A DNA stretch of 64,000 nt from an uncultured Psychrobacillus sp. (lineage in GTDB: Bacteria > Bacillota > Bacilli > Bacillales_A > Planococcaceae), in NCBI GenBank assembly GCA_934234185.1, contig CAKQHO010000001.1, positions 52,589 to 116,588 of the forward strand. Reading direction: 5' to 3'. The translations under genes were made by a program, and so were the position numbers. This document shows positions 58,085 to 64,000 of this stretch, one piece after another (the stretch's first letter is position 1; each line of letters starts with the position of its first letter). The notes below the pieces were generated by a model. It worked only from the letters and a program-made list of their open reading frames with translations. It was not told where the DNA came from and did no database searches.

Positions 58085-60712
58085 ATGTCAGCTGAAAAAA
58101 TATTGTTACTTGACGGAAATAGTCTTGCTTATAGAGCCTTTTTTGCACTGCCTCTTTTAACGAATGAACATGGAATACATACAAATTCCGTTTATGGATT
58201 TACAATGATGCTTCAAAAAATTATGGAAGAGGAAAATCCTACTCATATGCTGGTAGCGTTTGATGCTGGGAAAACCACCTTCCGTCATTCAACTTATGGA
58301 GAATACAAGGGGGGAAGACAAAAGACACCTCCTGAATTATCAGAGCAATTTCCTTATCTGCGTAAATTAATTGATGCATATGGAATTAAACGCTATGAAC
58401 AGGAAATGTATGAAGCAGACGATATTATCGGTACATTGAGTAGACAAGCAGAAGAGAAGGGACAGCAAGTCGTAATTGTCTCTGGTGATAAGGATTTAAC
58501 ACAGCTAGCTACTGACAATACAACCGTTTATATTACACGAAAAGGCATTACCGATATAGAAAAGTATACACCAGCGCATGTCCAAGAAAAATATGGCCTG
58601 ACTCCCCTTCAAATCATTGATATGAAGGGTCTTATGGGGGATGCTTCCGATAATATTCCTGGAGTGCCTGGAGTAGGAGAAAAAACAGCTATAAAGCTTT
58701 TAAAGCAGCATGGGTCGGTAGAAAAGCTTTATGAAGCTCTGGACACGGTGAGTGGAGCAAAGTTGAAGGAAAAGCTAGTGGCCAATGAGGAACAAGCGAA
58801 GATGAGTAAGGTTTTAGCTACTATCGAAACGAATGCTCCTATTGCAGTAAGCATAGAGGATATTGGCTATGAAGGACCCAATATGGATGAGGTGATAGCC
58901 GTATGGAAAGAGCTATCCTTTAAAACCTTGCTTGAAAAAACCGAATATGTAGCAGAGGAACAGGAAACAACGGAAACTACCTTCGTGGTATTAGAACAGT
59001 TTGAACCGTCTATATTAACTGAAGAAATGGCTGTTTTATTAGAAATGTTTGATGAGCAGTACCATACGACCGATCTTTTAGGTGTAGCTCTTTCAGATGG
59101 AGAAAAATCATACTTTCTAGAGGGTTCCGAGGCATTTAACTCCGACGAATTCTGTAGCTGGCTTGCTGATGAAACAAAGAAGAAGTATGTTGCTGATTCT
59201 AAGGCAACTCAAGCAGTTTGTAGAAAGCACGGAGTTACTATTTCAGGAATGGAATTCGACCTATTGCTGGCAGCTTATATAGATAATCCATCTATTTCAT
59301 CAGTGGACGTTGCTTCCATAGCGAAGGAGTACGGTTACTTTAACCTTTTCTCTGATGAGGGAGTTTATGGAAAAGGGGCCAAAAAATCAATTCCAGCACT
59401 AGATAAACTTGCTGAGCATGCAACACGAAAAGCGCTTGGTATCTGGCATCTCAAACCAGTGGTTGAGAAAAAGCTAAAGGAAAATGAACAGTATGAGTTA
59501 TATAAAGAGCTAGAGCTCCCGCTTGCCTCTATTCTTGGAACAATGGAGTCTGATGGTGTAAGTGTCGATAAGCAGGTTTTAGTAGATATGGGAGTAGATC
59601 TAGAAAGTAAGCTTCATGATATTGAAAGGAAAATTTTCGAGCTAGCAGGTGAATCATTCAATATTAATTCACCGAAGCAGCTAGGTGTGATTCTATTTGA
59701 AAAGCTCGGATTACCACCTATTAAAAAGACGAAAACAGGCTATTCCACTGCTGCAGATGTATTAGAGAAGCTAGCCAATGACCATCAGATTATTGAAGAG
59801 ATTTTATTGTACAGACAGCTTGGAAAGTTAAATTCTACTTACATTGAAGGGCTATTAAAGGAGGTTCATGCGGATGATGACAAAATTCATACTCGTTATC
59901 AGCAGGCACTGACTTCAACAGGTAGACTTAGCTCGATTAACCCTAACTTACAAAACATCCCTATTCGTTTAGAGGAAGGAAGAAAGATTAGAAAGGCTTT
60001 TGTACCTTCTCAGCCAGATTGGGTCATGTTCGCAGCTGACTATTCTCAAATTGAGTTAAGGGTGCTAGCACATATGTCGGGGGATAAAAATTTAATAGAG
60101 GCTTTTACTAATGATATGGATGTACACACAAAAACAGCAATGGATGTTTTCAAGGTGTCCAAAGAGGATGTAACCTCGGATATGCGACGTGCTGCCAAAG
60201 CAGTAAACTTTGGGATAGTTTATGGAATAAGTGATTATGGTCTTTCACAAAGCTTAAATATCACAAGAAAGGAAGCAGCTAATTTCATTGAACAGTATCT
60301 AAGCAGCTTTCCTGGCGTGAAGGAATATATGGATGAAACAGTACAAAAAGCGAAACAAGACGGATTCGTTACAACCATCTTAAATAGAAGACGTTACCTA
60401 CCTGAAATTACAAGCTCTAACTTCAATCTTAGAAGCTTTGCAGAACGTACTGCTATGAATACACCAATTCAGGGTAGTGCTGCAGACATCATTAAAAAAG
60501 CAATGATTCATATGGCAGCAAGATTAAAAGAAGAGAATATGCAAACGAAAATGCTGCTTCAGGTGCATGATGAATTGATATTCGAAGCACCACAGGATGA
60601 GGTAGCTTTACTGGAAAAAATAGTACCAGAGGTTATGGAGTCTGCTATTAAGTTAATTGTACCCTTAAAGGTAGATTACGCATTTGGACCATCGTGGTAT
60701 GAAGCAAAGTAA
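58085..60712 (+). CDS. polA: DNA polymerase I
   Basis: 875 aa. N-terminal 5'-3' exonuclease (LLLDGNSLAYRAFF, GDKDLTQL, MGDASDNIPGVPGVGEKTA), a central 3'-5' exonuclease-like region and the family-A polymerase with motif A DYSQIELRVLAHMS, motif B RRAAKAVNFGIVYG and motif C VHDELIFE. The proofreading Asp/Glu residues are not evident, as in Bacillus and Geobacillus Pol I. AAGGAGTG precedes the ATG. mutM follows after 12 nt. Confidence 0.96.
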   Translation: MSAEKILLLDGNSLAYRAFFALPLLTNEHGIHTNSVYGFTMMLQKIMEEENPTHMLVAFDAGKTTFRHSTYGEYKGGRQKTPPELSEQFPYLRKLIDAYGIKRYEQEMYEADDIIGTLSRQAEEKGQQVVIVSGDKDLTQLATDNTTVYITRKGITDIEKYTPAHVQEKYGLTPLQIIDMKGLMGDASDNIPGVPGVGEKTAIKLLKQHGSVEKLYEALDTVSGAKLKEKLVANEEQAKMSKVLATIETNAPIAVSIEDIGYEGPNMDEVIAVWKELSFKTLLEKTEYVAEEQETTETTFVVLEQFEPSILTEEMAVLLEMFDEQYHTTDLLGVALSDGEKSYFLEGSEAFNSDEFCSWLADETKKKYVADSKATQAVCRKHGVTISGMEFDLLLAAYIDNPSISSVDVASIAKEYGYFNLFSDEGVYGKGAKKSIPALDKLAEHATRKALGIWHLKPVVEKKLKENEQYELYKELELPLASILGTMESDGVSVDKQVLVDMGVDLESKLHDIERKIFELAGESFNINSPKQLGVILFEKLGLPPIKKTKTGYSTAADVLEKLANDHQIIEEILLYRQLGKLNSTYIEGLLKEVHADDDKIHTRYQQALTSTGRLSSINPNLQNIPIRLEEGRKIRKAFVPSQPDWVMFAADYSQIELRVLAHMSGDKNLIEAFTNDMDVHTKTAMDVFKVSKEDVTSDMRRAAKAVNFGIVYGISDYGLSQSLNITRKEAANFIEQYLSSFPGVKEYMDETVQKAKQDGFVTTILNRRRYLPEITSSNFNLRSFAERTAMNTPIQGSAADIIKKAMIHMAARLKEENMQTKMLLQVHDELIFEAPQDEVALLEKIVPEVMESAIKLIVPLKVDYAFGPSWYEAK

Positions 60713-60724
60713 GGAGTTTTTGAA

Positions 60725-61597
60725 ATGCCAGAATTACCAGAGGTAGAAGGTGTAGTAAGAGGCTTACGTCCAGTTGTTACAGGGAAAATAATAAAGTCAG
60801 TTGTTGTTTCTGAGACTATTATCTCTTCTAAAACCGTGGGTAAGGAAGCCATTATAAAGGGGAGCAGTGTAGAAGAATTTCAACAGCTCCTTGTGGATAA
60901 ACAAATAGAGAGAATTGAAAGACGCTCTAAGTATATATATTTTCATCTTAGAAATGATACTAAGGAAGAGCTCCTGGTTTCCCACCTTGGGATGTCGGGG
61001 GCTTGGTTCTACGTACGTAGCATATTAGACATTCTAGAAGAAAAGTTTCGGAAGCATGCCCATGTCACCTTGCACTTTGAGGAAGGCGATATGCTCATCT
61101 ATGCTGACATTAGAAGATTTGGAGAGCTTCGTTTTTTAGGACAAGAAGCAGATCATCCACCGCTTCTGCTGATGGCTCCCGAGCCTTTCGATGAAAATGC
61201 ACTTGATCACTTTTTAGCAATGAGTCAATTGCCTAAGTATGAAAATAAAGCAATTAAGGAATTTATCATGGATGGCCACGTCGTTTCTGGCTGTGGAAAC
61301 ATTTATGCGACAGAAGCGCTTTTTCGAATGAAAATACATCCAGCAAGAAAAGTAAAAAGAATAAGCAAGGAAAGAAAGACTCAGCTATTTCAAGAAATTG
61401 TCGTTGTTCTATTAGATAGCATCGAAAATGGTGGGAGCACTATTTCTGATTACCGAACAATCAACGGAGGAGCTGGCAATATGCAAAATAGATTATTAAT
61501 GTACGGTAAAAAGGAATGTACAGTCTGTGGGGAGAAGACCAAGCAGAAAACAATTGCTGGTAGAACTTCTACATATTGTGCGAAATGTCAAAAATAA
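60725..61597 (+). CDS. mutM: Formamidopyrimidine-DNA glycosylase
   Basis: 290 aa. MPELPEVEGV with catalytic Pro2 and Glu3, beta-lysine in RRSKYIYF (Lys60), the helix-two-turn-helix SGCGNIYATEALF and a C-terminal Cys4 zinc finger (CTVCGEKT...YCAKC). Removes oxidised purines. In the polA-mutM-coaE repair/CoA cluster. Confidence 0.96.
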   Translation: MPELPEVEGVVRGLRPVVTGKIIKSVVVSETIISSKTVGKEAIIKGSSVEEFQQLLVDKQIERIERRSKYIYFHLRNDTKEELLVSHLGMSGAWFYVRSILDILEEKFRKHAHVTLHFEEGDMLIYADIRRFGELRFLGQEADHPPLLLMAPEPFDENALDHFLAMSQLPKYENKAIKEFIMDGHVVSGCGNIYATEALFRMKIHPARKVKRISKERKTQLFQEIVVVLLDSIENGGSTISDYRTINGGAGNMQNRLLMYGKKECTVCGEKTKQKTIAGRTSTYCAKCQK

Positions 61598-61608
61598 TGG
61601 AGGAAACA

Positions 61609-62199
61609 ATGATTATTGGGCTAACAGGTAGTATTGCAAGTGGAAAGAGCACTGTTTCAAGTATGCTTAAAGCATTGGGGTATCCCATTATAGATGCAGA
61701 TATCGTAGCTAGGATGGTAGTGGAAAAAGGTACTACCACCTTGGCGATGATTCATCAAGCTTTTGGCGATGAAGTATTAGCCACAGATGGCTCGTTAAAT
61801 AGAGAAAAGCTTGGCTCTATTATATTTTCCTCCCCCATCAAGCGTAAGCGACTAAATGATATTATTCATCCTGCTATTCGAACTGAAATGCTGAGACAAA
61901 AGGAAGAGCTATTAAAGGCTGGTCATCCAACCATTATAATGGATATTCCATTGCTATTTGAAAGTAAGCTTCAATCTTATGTAGAAAAAATAATAGTGGT
62001 AACAGTCACAGAGGAAACGCAGCTTAAAAGACTTATGGCGAGAAATGGTTATTCTTTAGAGGATGCAAAAGCAAGAATTCAATCTCAATTACCTTTATCG
62101 ATTAAAGAAAAGGGAGCGGACGCAGTTATTTACAACAATGGTTCGCTTGAGTCTACAGAGGAACAATTGAAAAAAATATTAAAAGCTTGGGAGAACTAA
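61609..62199 (+). CDS. coaE: Dephospho-CoA kinase
   Basis: 196 aa P-loop kinase: IGLTGSIASGKST start, DADIVAR, IMDIPLLFES. Last step of coenzyme A synthesis. The ATG at 61609 has GGAGG 8 nt upstream; earlier in-frame ATGs lie within the end of mutM. The ytaF gene that lies between mutM and coaE in B. subtilis is missing. Confidence 0.95.
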   Translation: MIIGLTGSIASGKSTVSSMLKALGYPIIDADIVARMVVEKGTTTLAMIHQAFGDEVLATDGSLNREKLGSIIFSSPIKRKRLNDIIHPAIRTEMLRQKEELLKAGHPTIIMDIPLLFESKLQSYVEKIIVVTVTEETQLKRLMARNGYSLEDAKARIQSQLPLSIKEKGADAVIYNNGSLESTEEQLKKILKAWEN

Positions 62200-62257
62200 T
62201 TGCACGAATATATCGAAAATAAAATAGTATGGTTTTAAGGCTACATAATTTTAAAAA

Positions 62258-62268
62258 TGTGTTATACT
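62258..62268 (+). promoter_or_regulatory. CcpN-type box over the gapB extended -10
   Basis: TGTGTTATACT agrees with all positions of the CcpN consensus TRTGHYATAYW. It contains the extended -10 TGTTATACT (62260-62268). gapB is a known CcpN target in B. subtilis. Confidence 0.65.
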
Positions 62269-62318
62269 AATTGGTGGATAAAAAACATACAGTATCACAC
62301 GTTATAGGAGGATATAAA

Positions 62319-63323
62319 ATGTCAGCTTCAATAGCTATCAATGGTTTTGGCCGCATAGGTCGTATGGTATTTCGTCAAGCAGTATTTCAAGAGGAATTAC
62401 AGGTAGTAGCGATTAACGCTAGGTATCCACTTGAAACACTTGCTCATCTTATAAAATATGATTCTACACATGGTACATTCACAGGAGAGATTGAAATTGT
62501 GGATAATGCTTTAGTAGTTAACGGTCAACGAGTGGAGATAGTTAATGAACGTGAACCAGAAAAGCTTCCTTGGAAGGATTTAAATGTGGACATTGTCATT
62601 GAAGCGACAGGTAAGTTTAATGATGGGGAGAAAGCAGCAGCCCATCTGAAGGCAGGAGCTAAAAAAGTAATCATTACTGCACCAGCTAAAAATGAAGACG
62701 CGACAATCGTTATGGGAGTAAATGATGATCTGTTAGATGTCGCAAGCCAACACATTATTTCTAACGCTAGCTGTACAACTAACTGCTTAGCTCCAGTGGT
62801 AAAGGTTTTAAATGATTCATTTGGAATTGAAAATGGACTTATGACAACTGTCCATGCCTATACGAACGATCAAAATAATCTAGATAATCCGCACAAGGAT
62901 TTAAGACGTGCACGTTCCTGCGGGCAGTCAATCATCCCCACTTCTACTGGTGCTGCGAAGGCGCTTTCATTAGTTCTGCCTGAGCTAAAAGGAAAGATTC
63001 ATGGTATGGCACTTCGTGTTCCTACTCCTAACGTATCATTAGTAGATTTAGTAGTAGATGTAAAAAAACCAGTAACTGCTGAACAAGTAAATGATGCGTT
63101 TGTAAAGGCTTCTGAAGGAGCTATGAAAGGTATCCTCGGCATAACAATGGAACCTCTAGTTTCCATCGACTTTAATACAACGACGAACTCAAGTACTGTA
63201 GATGGCTTAACAACTATGGTGATGGGAGATACAAAGGTAAAAGTTCTAGCTTGGTACGATAATGAGTGGGGCTATTCTGCTCGTGTAATCGACTTAACCA
63301 AAAAAGTAGCAAGTGCTTTGTAA
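62319..63323 (+). CDS. gapB: Glyceraldehyde-3-phosphate dehydrogenase, GapB (gluconeogenic, NADP) type
   Basis: 334 aa. Rossmann loop INGFGRIGRMVFRQ, catalytic SNASCTTNC and WYDNEWGYS. The NAD-selecting Asp after the second strand is replaced (AINARYPLETLAHLIKYD), which with the position between coaE and speD marks the GapB type. It works in gluconeogenesis. ATAGGAGG precedes the ATG at 62319. Confidence 0.93.
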   Translation: MSASIAINGFGRIGRMVFRQAVFQEELQVVAINARYPLETLAHLIKYDSTHGTFTGEIEIVDNALVVNGQRVEIVNEREPEKLPWKDLNVDIVIEATGKFNDGEKAAAHLKAGAKKVIITAPAKNEDATIVMGVNDDLLDVASQHIISNASCTTNCLAPVVKVLNDSFGIENGLMTTVHAYTNDQNNLDNPHKDLRRARSCGQSIIPTSTGAAKALSLVLPELKGKIHGMALRVPTPNVSLVDLVVDVKKPVTAEQVNDAFVKASEGAMKGILGITMEPLVSIDFNTTTNSSTVDGLTTMVMGDTKVKVLAWYDNEWGYSARVIDLTKKVASAL

Positions 63324-63338
63324 GCGTTATTTTTTTCC

Positions 63339-63375
63339 ATCCTCTTTCTTATTTGCTAGAAAGAGGATTTTTTTA
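63339..63375 (+). terminator. Terminator after gapB
   Basis: 11-bp perfect stem ATCCTCTTTCT/AGAAAGAGGAT (63339-63349, 63358-63368) and seven T. Confidence 0.9.
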
Positions 63376-63404
63376 TTGCCAAATGGATATATATAACTTA
63401 TAAT
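63376..63404 (+). promoter_or_regulatory. Promoter of speD
   Basis: TTGCCA (63376-63381), a 17-bp spacer and perfect TATAAT (63399-63404), directly behind the gapB terminator. Confidence 0.8.
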
Positions 63405-63410
63405 TGGAAT

Positions 63411-63525
63411 CGTGTACTTCTAGTGCACGGACTACTTAAAGGGTTAGGACCTCTTAGGACTAACTTTCCCCCGTGGTAGTCAACTTTGATCTGAAAATTA
63501 AACTAATCAAAGGGGGAAACGGACA
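63411..63525 (+). promoter_or_regulatory. Structured speD leader, candidate translational riboswitch
   Basis: 115-nt leader with four pairing blocks. CGTGTAC/GTGCACG (63411-63417, 63423-63429). GACTAC/GTAGTC (63430-63435, 63476-63481) enclosing GTTAG/CTAAC (63443-63447, 63460-63464). CTTTGAT/ATCAAAG (63484-63490, 63506-63512), ending at the ribosome-binding site. TTTCCCCC (63465-63472), complementary to the GGGGGAAA that is the ribosome-binding site (63512-63519). The last pairing could hide the site. No known class recognised. Confidence 0.6.
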
Positions 63526-63909
63526 TTGGAGACAATGGGACGTCACATTATTGCAGAACTATGGGAGTGCGATTTCGACAAACTAAACGATATGCAATTT
63601 ATCGAGCAAACATTTGTTGATGCTGCACTTAAATCTGGAGCAGAGGTCAGAGAGGTTGCATTCCACAAATTTGCACCACAAGGTGTTAGTGGAGTCGTTA
63701 TAATTTCCGAATCGCATTTAACGATTCACAGCTTTCCAGAGCACGGTTATGCTAGTATCGATGTATATACTTGTGGAGATTTAGATCCATCGATTGCTGC
63801 TAACTATATTGCAGATGCTCTTAATGCTGGAACACGCGAAACGCTCGAAATGCCTCGTGGTATGGGTCCAGTTAATGCACCGCAAGCACGTATGTCAGTT
63901 CAAGCGTAA
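63526..63909 (+). CDS. speD: S-adenosylmethionine decarboxylase proenzyme
   Basis: 127 aa pyruvoyl enzyme for spermidine synthesis. Self-cleavage between Glu62 and Ser63 in [11 protein letters not shown], with His68 and Cys83 (YTCGDL) also present. The start is TTG, giving METMGRH, the conserved N terminus of the Bacillus enzyme, with GGGGGAAA ~8 nt upstream; the ATG at 63535 is poorer. Translation may be controlled by the leader. Confidence 0.95.
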   Translation: METMGRHIIAELWECDFDKLNDMQFIEQTFVDAALKSGAEVREVAFHKFAPQGVSGVVIISESHLTIHSFPEHGYASIDVYTCGDLDPSIAANYIADALNAGTRETLEMPRGMGPVNAPQARMSVQA

Positions 63910-63930
63910 TAAACATGACTAAAATGAGTG

Positions 63931-63970
63931 AGCAGAGGAAGAGATTCCTCTGCTGTTTCGATTTTATTGA
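63931..63970 (+). terminator. Terminator after speD
   Basis: 10-bp perfect stem AGCAGAGGAA/TTCCTCTGCT (63931-63940, 63945-63954), 4-nt loop, then GTTTCGATTTTATT. Confidence 0.8.
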
Positions 63971-63977
63971 AAAAAGT

Positions 63978-63986
63978 TGTTATAAT
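63978..63986 (+). promoter_or_regulatory. Extended -10 of the next, unseen gene
   Basis: TGTTATAAT near the right edge. The -35 is poor. In B. subtilis nrdR follows speD, so this may be its promoter. Confidence 0.4.
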
Positions 63987-64000
63987 AGATATACAAAAAT

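Noticed and set aside
63317..63335. cre-like TTGTAAGCGTTATTTT at the end of gapB
   Set aside because: Two mismatches in the conserved right half, and it lies at a gene end, not near a promoter.

Overview
The window is a stretch of core chromosome from a low-GC, spore-forming Gram-positive bacterium (Bacillales). The gene order closely follows the Bacillus subtilis blocks aroA-ccpA, acuCBA/acsA, tyrS-rpsD, ytsP-hisJ-ezrA-nifS-thiI-ssp, sppA-yteJ-tpx-ytxK, ytoI-ytpI-nrnA-dnaE, accDA-pfkA-pyk, citZ-icd-mdh-phoPR and polA-mutM-coaE-gapB-speD. Three things point away from Bacillus itself and towards Planococcaceae (Psychrobacillus/Lysinibacillus-like): an ATP-grasp D-amino-acid ligase of the peptidoglycan cross-bridge type, an HflK/HflC pair, and a short DnaE. 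This placement is inference. I see no phage, insertion sequence, CRISPR array, rRNA or tRNA.

Layout. 1-3.1 kb: a truncated FtsA/PilM-like gene, aroA and ccpA. 3.2-7.6 kb: acuC-acuB-acuA, divergent from acsA. 7.6-13.2 kb: a GC-richer non-coding stretch, a lipoprotein, a class A PBP, and tyrS behind a T-box. 13.5-18 kb: a DUF3006 protein, rpsD with a leader, a GAF-GGDEF diguanylate cyclase, and a methionine gamma-lyase-like gene under a perfect CcpA site. 18.2-24.1 kb: msrC, hisJ, ezrA, the nifS-thiI pair and an alpha/beta SASP. 24.2-30.1 kb: rarD, a frameshifted small ORF, sppA-yteJ, tpx, ytxK, the eroded remains of ackA, and a secreted metallo-beta-lactamase/Excalibur protein. 30.3-37.5 kb: a universal stress protein, ald, two crcB genes, an M24 peptidase, ytkL, ytoI, ytpI and nrnA. 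37.5-46.6 kb: dnaE, a GntR regulator with its own palindromic operator, accDA, pfkA, pyk and fxsA. 46.6-57.9 kb: ytvI, the TCA genes citZ-icd-mdh, a MaoC-like gene, phoPR, the ligase, a Pho-box element and hflKC. 58-64 kb: polA, mutM, coaE, gapB and speD.

How the parts fit. Much of the window is central carbon metabolism under catabolite control. ccpA is present, and candidate cre sites lie in front of the methionine lyase, citZ and acsA/acuA. gapB has a CcpN-type box over its -10. Acetate kinase is destroyed, while acetyl-CoA synthetase and its acetylation control genes (acuA, acuC) are intact. This suggests acetate use without this copy of the overflow kinase.

The most rewarding non-obvious signals are: three collinear fragments of ackA in three different frames; a structured, unrecognised leader before speD whose TTTCCCCC run complements the ribosome-binding site; three 11-bp-spaced PhoP repeats driving what looks like a ~100-nt terminated RNA; a perfect 17-bp operator before the GntR-accDA genes; and a small ORF interrupted exactly at an in-phase A AAA AAG heptamer. 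No previously undescribed multi-gene system is evident.
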